Counted from the first letter of the stretch, positions 43,348-52,360 are shown. The stretch is DNA of 64,000 nt from Rhodanobacter sp. L36 (GCF_009765755.1 NZ_LMUV01000011.1:391964-455963), one strand, 5' to 3'. The notes: generated from the letters alone by a model not told the origin. A program made the numbers and translations.

Positions 43348-43794
43348 TCAATCCGGAATGGTGACACCGACCAGTTTGCCGAGCAGCACCAGCGATTCCT
43401 GCCAGCCGAGATAGCACTGTTCCACCGGAATCATTTCGGGAATGCCTTCTTGCGTCACATGCATCTCGGTGCCGCAGGACACAGCGTGGAACGTGATCGT
43501 GGTGGTCATTTCGCCAGGCAGGTTCGGATCCTCGAAACGGTCGTTGTACTGGATGCGTTCGCCGGGCACGAGCTCGCGATACGTGCCGCCGAAGCTGTGA
43601 CCGTGGCCGCTCGAGAAGTTGGTGAACGTCATCCGGTATGTGCCGCCAACCTTTGCATCGAGGTGATGCACCGTGCACGTGAAGCCGTTCGGCGGCAGCC
43701 ATTTGCTGACGGCGTCGGCGTCTAGAAAGGCGCGGTATACCCGATCCGGCGGTGCAGAAAGCACGCGATGAAGACGAAGTGTGTTGGTGCTCAT
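43348..43794 (-). CDS. SRPBCC/AHSA1-like protein
   Basis: A 148-residue START/AHSA1-like domain: LSAPPDRVYRAFLDADAVSKWLPP at the start, then GGTYRMTFTNFSSG, GGTYRELVPGERIQYNDRFED and a C-terminal helix GWQESLVLLGKLV. These bind hydrophobic ligands or act as co-chaperone-like proteins; the exact role is unknown. It is divergent from the serine hydrolase at 43987. Confidence 0.88.
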   Translation of the reverse strand: MSTNTLRLHRVLSAPPDRVYRAFLDADAVSKWLPPNGFTCTVHHLDAKVGGTYRMTFTNFSSGHGHSFGGTYRELVPGERIQYNDRFEDPNLPGEMTTTITFHAVSCGTEMHVTQEGIPEMIPVEQCYLGWQESLVLLGKLVGVTIPD

Positions 43795-43986
43795 GACTAT
43801 TTCCCGTTGCTGAGGATCGGTTCTCCATCATAAGGACGAATGAGCGTGACGAAAATCGACACACATTGATTTCTTCGCGGTGAATCCATTTCCAGCTGTC
43901 GACGCATCCAAGCCTCAGACACCGCGATGGTCGCGGCTGTGAATTTGCCCGTTCGCGGGCGAATCGAACGCAAGGGAGCGTCGTAC

Positions 43987-45495
43987 ATGAAATATGCCAG
44001 ACCCATCTCAGTACGCAGCGGATATTGCCTTCGCGCGATGACGACGTGCATGGCACTGCTCGGTGTTTCGGCCGCTGTCGCTGGTCCTGCATCGAAAACC
44101 TTGCCGGGCACGCCGGTGGGAAAGCTGGGCGGCGAACTGATCCATCACATCAATACCGATACACCCGAACAGATCAGACAATGGGCGCCGACGATTCTTT
44201 CCGCAGACATCAACGCGGACGACAAGGCCGCCTTCGTCAATGATCTGGCATCGGCCGTGCGTTATAGCGGCGGTGTCGCGCTGACCGATGTGCAAGTCGA
44301 TCCGCGACAACCCGGCCTTATGGTGGATATCAAGGGACGTCGCAACGGGCAGGGTGCCTTATTTTTTCTGGCGGCTGATCCGGCGCACACCGACCGGCTG
44401 AAGCAGGCGGAGTTGCATCCTACGGACGCCCCGGCGCTGTATGCCGGCTGGCCGAAAGGCGCAGTGTCGCGCACGGAGATGACGCGCCTGATCCACGCGG
44501 CGCTCGACCGACTTGTGCACACCTCCGATTTCTCCGGTTGCATGACGGTAGTGGACAACGACGAAACCGTATTCGACGAATGTCGCGGCTTCGCCGAGCG
44601 CCGCTTCCATGTGCCCGTCGATCATCAAACCCGTTTCCACGTCGGATCGATCGGCAAGATGTTTACCGCCGTGGCCATCGCCCAGCTTGTCGAAGCCGGC
44701 AAGATGTCGTGGAATACGACGCTGGCCGAAGCGGTACCCGAGTACCCCGATCACGCAGCGGCAAAGAAGATCACCGTGTGGCAACTGCTGCATCACACGG
44801 CGGGTCTCGGCGATTACATGGTTCCGGAGTTCTTTCAGCAGCCGGGCAAGTTCGTCAACCCGGCCGACTATCTCGAACTCGTCGCGAAGCAGCCGAAACT
44901 TGGCGAACCCGACAAGCAGTGGAGCTACAGCAATGCCGGCTACGTGCTGCTTGGTCGCATCATCGAGAATGTCTCGCACGAAAATTATTTCAGCTACATC
45001 GCGCATCACGTGTTCGCGCCAGCGGGCATGCAGGTCAGCGGATTCGACAGCGTGGAAGACATCACGCCGAATCTCGCCGTCGGCTATTTTCACGACGGTC
45101 TGTTCTCAAGCGAGTGGAAGGCGGACTGGATGAAAACCGGTTTCAAGGGCAGCCCGGCAGGCGGCGGCTATTCCAGCAACGCCGATCTCTTGCGCTTCGC
45201 CAAGGCCTTGCGCGAAGGCAGGCTGGTCAAGCCGGCGACATTGACGAAAATGTTCGACGACGAAGTGCCTGCAGGCCCCGGCGGCTACGCTGCCGGATTC
45301 GGCGATCGGCTTTCCCATGGTCGGCATATTCGCGGCCACGCCGGCGGGATCGAGGGCACGGATGCAAACCTGCAGATGGTGTGGGGAACGACGTCGGCCG
45401 TCGTGCTGACCAGCAATGAGGGCCCCGGCCAGACGTGGATGCTTGCCGAGCACATCGCCGACTTGCTCGCCGCCGAGGACACAAAACATCGATGA
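43987..45495 (+). CDS. Secreted serine beta-lactamase-like hydrolase (class C fold)
   Basis: A 502-residue protein: signal peptide (~residues 1-32, MALLGVSAAVAG), an N-terminal domain of ~160 residues with no match I recognise (HHINTDTPEQIRQWAP), then a beta-lactamase/penicillin-binding fold. The SxxK motif is S221-I-G-K224, YxN occurs in WSYSNAGY, and HxG in HAGGIEG. These are class C-like serine hydrolases and esterases, more often peptidase- or esterase-type than true cephalosporinases. The N-terminal extension resembles a partner domain seen in similar Xanthomonadales hydrolases. ATG 43987 has a GGGAG site. Confidence 0.86.
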   Translation: MKYARPISVRSGYCLRAMTTCMALLGVSAAVAGPASKTLPGTPVGKLGGELIHHINTDTPEQIRQWAPTILSADINADDKAAFVNDLASAVRYSGGVALTDVQVDPRQPGLMVDIKGRRNGQGALFFLAADPAHTDRLKQAELHPTDAPALYAGWPKGAVSRTEMTRLIHAALDRLVHTSDFSGCMTVVDNDETVFDECRGFAERRFHVPVDHQTRFHVGSIGKMFTAVAIAQLVEAGKMSWNTTLAEAVPEYPDHAAAKKITVWQLLHHTAGLGDYMVPEFFQQPGKFVNPADYLELVAKQPKLGEPDKQWSYSNAGYVLLGRIIENVSHENYFSYIAHHVFAPAGMQVSGFDSVEDITPNLAVGYFHDGLFSSEWKADWMKTGFKGSPAGGGYSSNADLLRFAKALREGRLVKPATLTKMFDDEVPAGPGGYAAGFGDRLSHGRHIRGHAGGIEGTDANLQMVWGTTSAVVLTSNEGPGQTWMLAEHIADLLAAEDTKHR

Positions 45496-45550
45496 TCCGA
45501 CTCGTCGGTTTGTCAACCGCCGCATCTGCAACAAAAATCGGAGCAAGACC

Positions 45551-45919
45551 ATGGAATTTTTTGTCATTCCCCTCGTCGTGATGATGGCCCCCGTGCTCAT
45601 CGTTCTGATCACGCTGCGTTACCGCCGTCAGCAAACGCAGGCGCGCTATCGAATGCTGCTGCAACTCGCAGACAAGGGCGTTGAGCTTCCGCCTCAACTG
45701 CTGCTGGAACCGCAGGTGGCGTACAGCGAGCGCCGCCGTGCGCTGGTGCTGATCGCGAGCGGTCTTGGGTTGATGGCCACATTCCTCGCGCTGCCGGGTC
45801 AACTCGACAACGGCCGCAGCATCGGCAGTCTGTGGGGGCTGGGATTGTTGCCATTGACGATCGGCCTGGGTTACCTCGCCAGCTGGTGGTTGAACCGGCG
45901 TGGAGATGCGCGTGGCTGA
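45551..45919 (+). CDS. DUF6249-like membrane protein
   Basis: A 122-residue protein with an N-terminal helix (FFVIPLVVMMAPVLIVLITL), a charged linker (RYRRQQTQARYRMLLQLADKGVELP) and two C-terminal helices. The layout matches DUF6249 proteins that precede ECF sigma and anti-sigma genes. The LQLADKG(V/I)ELP motif is typical. Its stop overlaps the sigma factor start by 8 bases (45912-45919), so the three genes are translationally linked. Confidence 0.82.
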   Translation: MEFFVIPLVVMMAPVLIVLITLRYRRQQTQARYRMLLQLADKGVELPPQLLLEPQVAYSERRRALVLIASGLGLMATFLALPGQLDNGRSIGSLWGLGLLPLTIGLGYLASWWLNRRGDARG

Positions 45920-46484
45920 TAGCGCCGCCGAGGCGCGCATTGATCAGGCACTGGTTGCGCGGGTTCTGCTGGGCAGCGATCAACATGCGTTCGAGCAGCT
46001 GCTGCGTCGCCATCAAGGCATGGTGCGCGCGCAGTTGCGCCGACTGATGCGCGGTGACGACGCTGCGGCGGATGATCTGGCGCAGGAAGCTTTTCTGCTG
46101 GCGTGGCGCAAGCTCGATCAGTTTCGTGGCGACGCGCGTTTTTCCACCTGGCTTTACCGCATTGCCTATTCCTGTTTTCTGCAGGCGTATCGGAAGAAAT
46201 CGCCGTCTTCGATGGATGGCGATGACGAAGTAGTCGAGCAGCTGGCGGCGCCGGTGCATGCGATCGATCTGCAACTGGATATTGATCGGGCCATGCAACG
46301 TCTATCCTCTTCGGAGCAGACCGTGCTGCTGCACTGCGTACAACTCGGACTCAGTCACGAAGAAGCGTCTTACGTCTTGGCGATGCCGCTGGGCACGGTA
46401 AAAACCCACGCGACACGCGGTAAGGCAAAACTGAAAGCGTGGCTGGCACCATGGCGCGAAGCCGCCGGTGAGGAAAGAACATGA
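45912..46484 (+). CDS. ECF-type RNA polymerase sigma factor
   Basis: About 190 residues: region 2 (DQHAFEQLLRRHQGMVRAQLRRLMRGDDAAADDLAQEAFLLAWRKLDQF, with STWLYRIAY) and region 4 (LSSSEQTVLLHCVQLGLSHEEASYVLAMPLGTVKTHATRGKAKL). I place the start at GTG 45912, since GGAG lies six bases upstream; ATG 45906 lies too near that site. It overlaps DUF6249 by 8 bases and the anti-sigma gene by 4 bases (ATGA), so all three are one operon. Confidence 0.87.
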   Translation: MADSAAEARIDQALVARVLLGSDQHAFEQLLRRHQGMVRAQLRRLMRGDDAAADDLAQEAFLLAWRKLDQFRGDARFSTWLYRIAYSCFLQAYRKKSPSSMDGDDEVVEQLAAPVHAIDLQLDIDRAMQRLSSSEQTVLLHCVQLGLSHEEASYVLAMPLGTVKTHATRGKAKLKAWLAPWREAAGEERT

Positions 46485-46819
46485 GTCACGAAACGAATCA
46501 CGAAGAAAACGACGATTCCATCGAAGCCATGCTACGCAGGCAATTCGAAGGGCCGATCGCCGACCAAGGTTTCTCCGAGCACGTGATGCAACGGCTGCCG
46601 CCGCGCCGTCGTCGCGTAGCGTGGCCGGTGTGGTCGGGTGTACTGGCGGGTGTGGCTGCGTGCGTCGTGAGCCTGTTATTTTCGCCGCTGTTGCATGCAG
46701 GTTGGCGCGATGTGATGCATGGCGACTGGTCAACATCCGCCATCACGTTGTTGTCCGTGATGGCGGGCTTGTCCGTGCTGGCTTGCGGCTGGACATTCGC
46801 GGAGGCCGAGAATCGCTGA
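46481..46819 (+). CDS. Predicted anti-sigma factor (small membrane protein)
   Basis: A 112-residue protein: cytoplasmic N-terminal ~48 residues (IEAMLRRQFEGPIADQGFSEHVMQRLPP), then two membrane helices (WSGVLAGVAACVVSLLF and ITLLSVMAGLSVLACGW). The overlap of its ATG with the sigma stop (ATGA) and the short N-terminal domain fit a small membrane anti-sigma. No zinc-binding (ZAS) HxxxCxxC motif is visible, so the binding mode is different. Role inferred from the operon. Confidence 0.7.
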   Translation: MSHETNHEENDDSIEAMLRRQFEGPIADQGFSEHVMQRLPPRRRRVAWPVWSGVLAGVAACVVSLLFSPLLHAGWRDVMHGDWSTSAITLLSVMAGLSVLACGWTFAEAENR

Positions 46820-46877
46820 TCGCCTTCGACAAGTGCTGCGTCGACAAAGGCAGGTCGACCGCACCAAGTGCTGTCGC

Positions 46878-47360
46878 TCAGCGCAGATCCACGTCGCCGA
46901 CCTTGTCCTTGTAATCCTTCTTCGGATCCGAGCCGAACAGCATCTTGACGCCAGCGAGCAGGTTCGACTCGTTGAGCCACACTTCGGCGTGTTCGGGGTC
47001 GAAGCGCAGCAGCACAAGCTTCGGATCGTCCTTGCCGTCGAACCATGCGGCGATGAAGGGATTCCACAGGCGATCGATCACCGCGCGGTCCTGATCGACC
47101 GATAACGTGCCGTGGATGCTGGCGAACAGCTCGTGCCCCTTCGCGCTGAAGGCTGCGATGGCGCGAGGGCTTTTCGCGAGGTTGTCGGCTACTGCATTGG
47201 GCTTGCCGACGAAGAACCAGATCGGTCCGTGATCGTCTTCCACCATCGCGGTCATGGGCCGCGAGTGGCCATCCTCCACGCCGTCGAGGCCAAGCATCAC
47301 GGTTCGGTCGGAAGACAGCGCCTTCCAGAATTTTTCTTCGAGTTTCTGTTCGGTTTGCAT
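46878..47360 (-). CDS. Pyridoxamine 5'-phosphate oxidase family (general stress-type) protein
   Basis: A 160-residue split-barrel flavin-binding protein: TVMLGLDGVEDGHSRPMTAMV, then IWFFVGKPNAVADNL and HELFASIHGTLSVDQDRAVIDRLWNPFIAAWFDG. This pattern is the general-stress-protein-26 group of the PNPOx-like superfamily, which binds FMN or FAD and is not the housekeeping PdxH. ATG 47360 has a GGAGCTCCAC site. Convergent with the anti-sigma gene. Confidence 0.88.
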   Translation of the reverse strand: MQTEQKLEEKFWKALSSDRTVMLGLDGVEDGHSRPMTAMVEDDHGPIWFFVGKPNAVADNLAKSPRAIAAFSAKGHELFASIHGTLSVDQDRAVIDRLWNPFIAAWFDGKDDPKLVLLRFDPEHAEVWLNESNLLAGVKMLFGSDPKKDYKDKVGDVDLR

Positions 47361-47519
47361 GTGGAGCTCCGGTGCGTGCTTCAGGCGGGAGCTGCCGTTT
47401 TAGATTCTTCAGCGTGAAGTGGATGCAAGCGATCCGGTGTGGCGCGAAGACATTCGGCTTGCTGTTGAGGCGCTCGTGATGAATGAATCGACGTGCGCAG
47501 CCGCGAATAGGTCAGTCGC

Positions 47520-48161
47520 TCAGTCCTTGTGTTTCGGCTTTCGGATCGCGGTGATCTTGCCGCTGGCACCGCCGCCACAGAAGAAGCGATCGCCACCGTC
47601 GGACTCCAGTCCCGACACGCCGGTGCCGCTGGGCATCTGCAAACTCTCAAGCGTTTCGCCGGTAGTCGGGTCGATGCGCCGCACGTCAGCCTCGCCGTCC
47701 TCCCAGGTGCCGTGCCAGAGCTCGCCATCGACCCAGGTCACGCCGGTGACGAAACGATCGCTGGTGATGCTGCGAAGAACCGTGCCGGTTTCCGGTTCGA
47801 TTTGATGGATCTTGCGCTCACGGTATTGACCGACCCACAGCGCACCTTCGGCCCACGCGAGTCCGGAATCGCCACCGTTTCCGGGTGCGGGAATACTGGC
47901 GAGCACGTCGCCGGTTTCCGGATCGATTTTCTGGATGCGATCCTCGACGATCTGGAAAATATGGCGGCCGTCGAAAGCGGTGCCTGCGTGCGCTGCGATG
48001 TCGAGTGTGCGCGGCGCGTCGTCGCTTGCCGGGTCGAACGCGGCCAGCGTGTCGCCCGTTGCAAACCACACGCGCTCTCCGTCGTAGGTGACGCCATGCA
48101 CGGCGTCGACGCCCGAAAAAGGGCCATATTGCTGGATGATTTCTGCGTTTGATCGTTTCAT
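47520..48161 (-). CDS. Beta-propeller protein (Vgb/SMP-30-like repeats)
   Basis: A 213-residue protein made of propeller-type strands with repeats (RVWFATGDTLAAFDPASDDA; RIQKIDPETGDVLASIPAPG; IHQIEPETGTVLRSITSD; VRRIDPTTGETLESLQMP). It is short for a full propeller, perhaps five blades. No signal peptide, so it is cytoplasmic. Virginiamycin-B-lyase and SMP-30-like proteins show this repeat pattern, but catalytic residues cannot be claimed. It starts 9 bases after the HTH protein gene and probably shares its transcript. Confidence 0.72.
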   Translation of the reverse strand: MKRSNAEIIQQYGPFSGVDAVHGVTYDGERVWFATGDTLAAFDPASDDAPRTLDIAAHAGTAFDGRHIFQIVEDRIQKIDPETGDVLASIPAPGNGGDSGLAWAEGALWVGQYRERKIHQIEPETGTVLRSITSDRFVTGVTWVDGELWHGTWEDGEADVRRIDPTTGETLESLQMPSGTGVSGLESDGGDRFFCGGGASGKITAIRKPKHKD

Positions 48162-48170
48162 GCAGCCATC

Positions 48171-49391
48171 CTAGTCGTCGGGAAATGTGGGTGGGAGTAA
48201 CAAGCTTGTCGGGAATCCGGGCATGGGCTGCGTTACCCAGCGACGTGAGCGCCCGCGGCCGAAAGCGTCCACTTTCCCTTTTGTCGCCAGCGCGTCGAGC
48301 GCTCGCTGCACGCTGCGCTGGCTGGTGTCGAGCGCGAGCGCCAGCGCCGAGCTCGACCATGCTTCGCCATCTGCGAGAAGCGCAAGTACGGCCGCATGCG
48401 ATTCATCCGTTGGATGCGCGAGCACGACCACATGATTTGCGTCGTGCGGCGCGAGCATGAAGCCTTGCTTCGTTGCGTGCACATGGGCGATGGATCGGAG
48501 AAGCGAACGCAGGCGTCCGATCTCGACGCGCAATCGTGCGCGATGCGATTCGTCGGCGTGCTTCGTGTGGAACGCTTGCGCAATGAGCGCGGCCCGCGTT
48601 GCGTCGCCGGGCCACGCTTCGCCCAATAATCGAGCGAGCGCGAAAAGCACCGGTCGTCGCTCCAGCGCGAAGATCGTGCCTGCGCGGCGCACGGCGTAGC
48701 GGCACGCATCCACGACAAGCGTCTCCGAGTTCAGCAACGCCTCGACCTCATCCAGGCGCAGCAGCCGATTTTCGCCGCGTTCGATGAGTTGGGCGGCCGG
48801 AAGATCGAGTCCACGGGTAGCACCATGCACTTCTGCGATCAGCGCGGGTATGTCGGCGAGCTGCGCCGCATCACTCGCGCGGCGCAGAGCGGCGCGTGCG
48901 ATGACTGTTTGCAGTCGCTTCATCGCGATACCTGCGGCCACCATTTCGAACGATGCGCGCGACGAGGGCCGCAAGGACGCAACGTCCAGATCGGCGAGCG
49001 TGCTTTCGGCGTCATCCACGCGCCCGATCAGCAGTTGGCGTCGGGCCTTGAGATACCGTGCATGTGCGGCGTTCGCACGATCGCCATGTGCTTCGAGCGT
49101 GGCGATCGCGTCATCGAGCGCGCTCGTGGAACCGCCGAGTTCGCGCGAAACCAGTGCGATTTCAGCCTCGGCCACCATGCATCGTGCGCGGGCTATCGAC
49201 TCTTGCGCACCGAACGCACGCGCGGCGCGGCGCAACAACAACTTTGCCCGCGTGAAATCGCCGAGCTGCGCCATCGCGATGCCGCGCAGGGCTAGCGCCG
49301 GTGCATCGTCGCGCAGCGCGACGCGCTTCAAGGCACCGAGCGAATCGCCCGCCGCGAGGGCACGCGCTGCCGCCGTGATCAGCGAATCCAT
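48171..49391 (-). CDS. HTH regulator with large helical repeat domain
   Basis: A 406-residue protein. The N-terminal ~250 residues are alpha-helical and TPR-like (AAARALAAGDSLGALKRVAL, ARCMVAEAEIAL, ARYLKARRQLLIGRVDDAESTLADLD). After residue ~255 it has a helix pair resembling the winged-helix region of SARP/BTAD-type activators, and a C-terminal winged helix (WSSSALALALDTSQRSVQRALDALATKGKVDAFGRGRSRRWV). It is encoded 9 bases upstream of the beta-propeller gene, so it may control or sense with it. Function unknown. Confidence 0.7.
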   Translation of the reverse strand: MDSLITAAARALAAGDSLGALKRVALRDDAPALALRGIAMAQLGDFTRAKLLLRRAARAFGAQESIARARCMVAEAEIALVSRELGGSTSALDDAIATLEAHGDRANAAHARYLKARRQLLIGRVDDAESTLADLDVASLRPSSRASFEMVAAGIAMKRLQTVIARAALRRASDAAQLADIPALIAEVHGATRGLDLPAAQLIERGENRLLRLDEVEALLNSETLVVDACRYAVRRAGTIFALERRPVLFALARLLGEAWPGDATRAALIAQAFHTKHADESHRARLRVEIGRLRSLLRSIAHVHATKQGFMLAPHDANHVVVLAHPTDESHAAVLALLADGEAWSSSALALALDTSQRSVQRALDALATKGKVDAFGRGRSRRWVTQPMPGFPTSLLLPPTFPDD

Positions 49392-49500
49392 CCGTATCCC
49401 GCCAAATTTGTCACTCCCTCGTTGGGCATGCGCTTTCTAATCTATCGCACAACCCTCAACCGAATGTCTGCGTTCAGTGCGTGCAACGAAGGAGCCAGCG

Positions 49501-49761
49501 ATGTCGACTCACGAAAGCGCAGCGCGCAGCGAAACCGTGACTCTCCGCATGGCCAAATGGCTGAGTCTCGCGGCCGCGCCTACCTTCGTCATCATGGCGC
49601 TGTTGACCGGCGCGTTCGGCAATGGCCCGATGGACATGCTGTGCTCATCGATGCATGGCGTGTTGTCGTTCGACGGCATGCTGCCGATGTACCTGCTGAT
49701 GAGTGCGTTCCACGCGACGCCATGGCTGAGGATGTTCGCGCGTCGTCGGCGTCGTTGCTGA
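49501..49761 (+). CDS. Small membrane protein
   Basis: An 86-residue protein with two hydrophobic segments (LSLAAAPTFVIMALLTGAFG and VLSFDGMLPMYLLMSAFH) and an Arg-rich C-terminal end (WLRMFARRRRRC). ATG 49501 has an AAGGAG site. It resembles a short conserved hypothetical protein of Xanthomonadales; no functional name is justified. It is divergent from the HTH/propeller pair. Confidence 0.62.
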   Translation: MSTHESAARSETVTLRMAKWLSLAAAPTFVIMALLTGAFGNGPMDMLCSSMHGVLSFDGMLPMYLLMSAFHATPWLRMFARRRRRC

Positions 49762-49863
49762 TTCAAAATGTGCGTGTTCAAAAACGTGCATGGCGCCGAG
49801 ACCGCGGATTCTATGGCGCGCAACCGAGCTGGAACGGTAGGCAGTGCGTCGACTGCGGAACGA

Positions 49864-50724
49864 TCAGTTTCCGGATGCGCCGGGCACGGCTGGCATCGGG
49901 ACGTCGCCGATCAAGGCTCGCACACGCGCGCGATCTTCCGGCGTCGCCGGGTTGTAGATCACCATGCTCAGGTGTGGCTTGCCGTCGACGGCGAATGCGG
50001 AATATTCCAGCGTGATCAATCCCAGCGTCGGGTGATCGATAAGCTTGGTGCCCTCGCCGTGCATGCTGACGTCATGCTCCTGCCACAGGCTGCGAAAATC
50101 CGCACTGGCTTGGCTCAGTTCGCGGATCAATGCATGGGTGTAGTCACTGGCACCGGCCCGCGCGGTTTCGCTGCGAAACGTTGCAACGACGAAACGCGCC
50201 ACGTTCTCCCAGTCGTGCATCATTTCCTTCACGCGCGGCACGCAGAAAATCAGCCGCAGCATGTTGCGCTTTTCAACAGGCAAGGACATCAGGGCCGCCA
50301 TGATGATCTCGGTAGCATGGTTCCAGGCGATCACGTCCCAGTCCGCGGTTTTTACGTAGGCGGGGCTGAACTCCAGCGTATCCAGTATGCGTTGCAGTTG
50401 CGGCGTGACGTCCTGCGGCTGCGGATGTTGCACTTCGGGCGGACGGTTCTGTGCCAGCAGAAACAGATGCTCGCGTTCGATCCTGGTCAACACGAGCGCA
50501 GCAGCAAGACGATCGAGAACTTCGGTGGATGGCGCGCCACCGCGCCCCTGTTCCAGCCATGTGTACCAGGTGATGCTGACATTGGCGCGCTGCGACACTT
50601 CCTCGCGACGCAACCCCGCCGTACGCCTGCGCGTCATCGGATAACCCAACGCCGCAGCGTCCAGACGCGTGCGGCGGTCTCTCAGATAATCGCCAAGTGA
50701 ATTTTCGTCGGGTGCGATGGCCAT
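49864..50724 (-). CDS. XRE family transcriptional regulator (MmyB-like ligand domain)
   Basis: A 286-residue regulator: N-terminal Cro/C1 HTH (LGDYLRDRRTRLDAAALGYPM, RTAGLRREEVSQRANVSITWYTWLEQGRG) and a C-terminal MmyB-type ligand-binding PAS-like domain (DTLEFSPAYVKTADWDVIAWNHA; RLIFCVPRVKEMMHDWENVARFVVATFR). Such regulators control oxidoreductases in response to small ligands, often fatty acids or aromatic compounds. No oxidoreductase is adjacent. Confidence 0.87.
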   Translation of the reverse strand: MAIAPDENSLGDYLRDRRTRLDAAALGYPMTRRRTAGLRREEVSQRANVSITWYTWLEQGRGGAPSTEVLDRLAAALVLTRIEREHLFLLAQNRPPEVQHPQPQDVTPQLQRILDTLEFSPAYVKTADWDVIAWNHATEIIMAALMSLPVEKRNMLRLIFCVPRVKEMMHDWENVARFVVATFRSETARAGASDYTHALIRELSQASADFRSLWQEHDVSMHGEGTKLIDHPTLGLITLEYSAFAVDGKPHLSMVIYNPATPEDRARVRALIGDVPMPAVPGASGN

Positions 50725-50848
50725 GCGTTGCCTGTGAGTAACGGTGTCGTCGAGCTGTCACGATTTGTCGAATCTCAAGCCTCACATAGTGCGTCGGAGA
50801 ATTGAACAACGAACGGCCATTGTGGCGCTCGCCCATGCGAGACAAAGT

Positions 50849-51331
50849 TCATGAAGGCACATGAGGCTCGACAAAGGCGTGCCAGGTTTGCACTTCCCCA
50901 AGAAAACATGGCCCTCTGAATAAGGCAAAACCGCCCGCCGCACCACTGGACAATCCCCATCGCCGGACGATGTCGCCCGGCCGCATGCGTGACTTGAGAG
51001 CAATCCAGTCGGCGTTATTTCGCAACGTCACCTTTTCGTTGGCGCCGGGCACTGTCCCGGGGTCGTCCGAGTCGGCGTCGGCCACAGTCATGGCTTTGCC
51101 GAACTTGAATTCGAACTCGGAGGATTCAGGGACAGTGGCGCATGAAGACTCACTCGCAACCGGCCAAGACGTTGGCGGCACTGACCAACTTTCCGCATAG
51201 AGTGGAGTGCCCATCGATTGCCGCTCCAGCACGCGTAATTGGAGCGTCTCCCGATGGTGTTGCCAACCGTAGAGCGCGCCGGTTAAAACCGCGAACACCC
51301 CGATCATCCAACCGATGGTTTTCCAGTTCAT
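50849..51331 (-). CDS. Hypothetical protein with N-terminal membrane anchor
   Basis: A 160-residue protein with one N-terminal hydrophobic segment (IGWMIGVFAVLTGALYGW) and a periplasmic-type remainder with two cysteines (ESSCATVP and RGPCFLGE). The C-terminal half (DWIALKSRMRPGDIVRRWGLSSGAAGGFALFRGPCFLGEV) looks like a folded beta domain; LKSRMRPGDIVRRW is reminiscent of short motifs in membrane-attached hypothetical proteins. An AAAGGAGCGAGCG ribosome site precedes ATG 51331. Confidence 0.62.
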   Translation of the reverse strand: MNWKTIGWMIGVFAVLTGALYGWQHHRETLQLRVLERQSMGTPLYAESWSVPPTSWPVASESSCATVPESSEFEFKFGKAMTVADADSDDPGTVPGANEKVTLRNNADWIALKSRMRPGDIVRRWGLSSGAAGGFALFRGPCFLGEVQTWHAFVEPHVPS

Positions 51332-51522
51332 CGCTCGCTCCTTTGCGCGTCTTCGTTACTTCTTTTAGCCCAGCGGTCATGGCCTGTATAGGCCATCGAC
51401 TCGCTCCGCGGATTTGTTGCGCGAAGGTCATCGTGCGATAAAGAAACTCTCGCGGGTACCGCCATGAGCGGCAAGATGTTTTCTGCGAAAGATCGGCCTA
51501 CCCATCGCATCGGAGCAACTCA

Positions 51523-51987
51523 ATGACGATCAGACGTTTCTTTCTTGCACTCGGCTTTGCGTTGACCTTGGCCGGATCGGGCAGGGCGGCGACCACGGGC
51601 GACGATGCAACGGCGATCCGTCTGGTGCTGGGCCAGCAACAGGCGGCGTGGAATAGCGGCGATGTCGAGAATTTCATGCATGGCTACAAGGACGCTCCGG
51701 ACACCACATTTGTTGGCAGCAGTGTGCGAAAGGGTTATCGCATGATCCTTGCGGACTACCGCAAGCACTACGCCAACAAGGCGCAGATGGGGCGCCTCAC
51801 GTTTTCCGGCATTGATGTGCGCCTGTTGCCTGAGGCCGGCGGCGCGGTGCGCTATGCGTTGGTCACCGGTCGCTTTCATCTCGACCGCAGCGCGCACGGC
51901 GAAGCGGCTCAGGATGATGGCGTGTACTCCTTGCTGTGGGAAAAGACGATGGAAGGCTGGAAGATCATCGTGGATCACACCAGCTAA
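51523..51987 (+). CDS. Secreted DUF4440/SnoaL-like protein
   Basis: A 154-residue protein: Sec signal peptide (~residues 1-23, FFLALGFALTLAGSGRA), then an NTF2/SnoaL-like cone fold (DATAIRLVLGQQQAAWNSGDVENFMHGYKDAPDT), with MILADYRKHYANKAQMGRL and a closing WEKTMEGWKIIVDHTS. The family includes ketosteroid-isomerase-like pockets; no catalytic assignment is possible. Convergent with the broken VOC gene. Confidence 0.85.
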   Translation: MTIRRFFLALGFALTLAGSGRAATTGDDATAIRLVLGQQQAAWNSGDVENFMHGYKDAPDTTFVGSSVRKGYRMILADYRKHYANKAQMGRLTFSGIDVRLLPEAGGAVRYALVTGRFHLDRSAHGEAAQDDGVYSLLWEKTMEGWKIIVDHTS

Positions 51988-52008
51988 GCCGAGTTGTTTG
52001 CACGGCGT

Positions 52009-52360
52009 TTACTTCGACACCGATGCGTCGTGCGCCTCGGCGAAGGCCAGATGGTTGTTGTCGGGGTCGACGATCATGACGGTATCGACTTTCTCGTCGT
52101 GCGTACGTTGCGCGGTGTCGATACCCAACGCGTCCAGCTTCGCTATGTGCTCGTCGAGGTGATTCACGGCCAATGTGCATGAACCGCGGCCGGCGCGCTC
52201 ACTCAGCTGATAAATCTGCCCCACCGCCCTCGAACTTCCATTCCGCGAGTTCGTTCATCGGTGTCGTATCGGCGGCGCGGCCCAGAACGCTTTCGTACCA
52301 TGTCGATGCTGCGTGCAAGTCGTTGACGGCGAGGCTCGCGAAAACATTTTTGAAAGACAT
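52009..52360 (-). pseudogene. VOC/glyoxalase-family gene disrupted by a one-base frameshift
   Basis: Two frames together encode one VOC protein: MSFKNVFASLAVNDLHAAST...WKFEGGG from ATG 52360, then QIYQLSERAGRGSCTLAVNH...DPDNNHLAFAEA to 52009. The break falls at a four-C run on the plus strand (52219-52222). Removing one base restores the frame, giving about 117 residues in the normal VOC order. Either a real single-base insertion or a sequencing error explains it. A related bleomycin-resistance or glyoxalase-type role is typical, but none is assigned. Confidence 0.7.
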
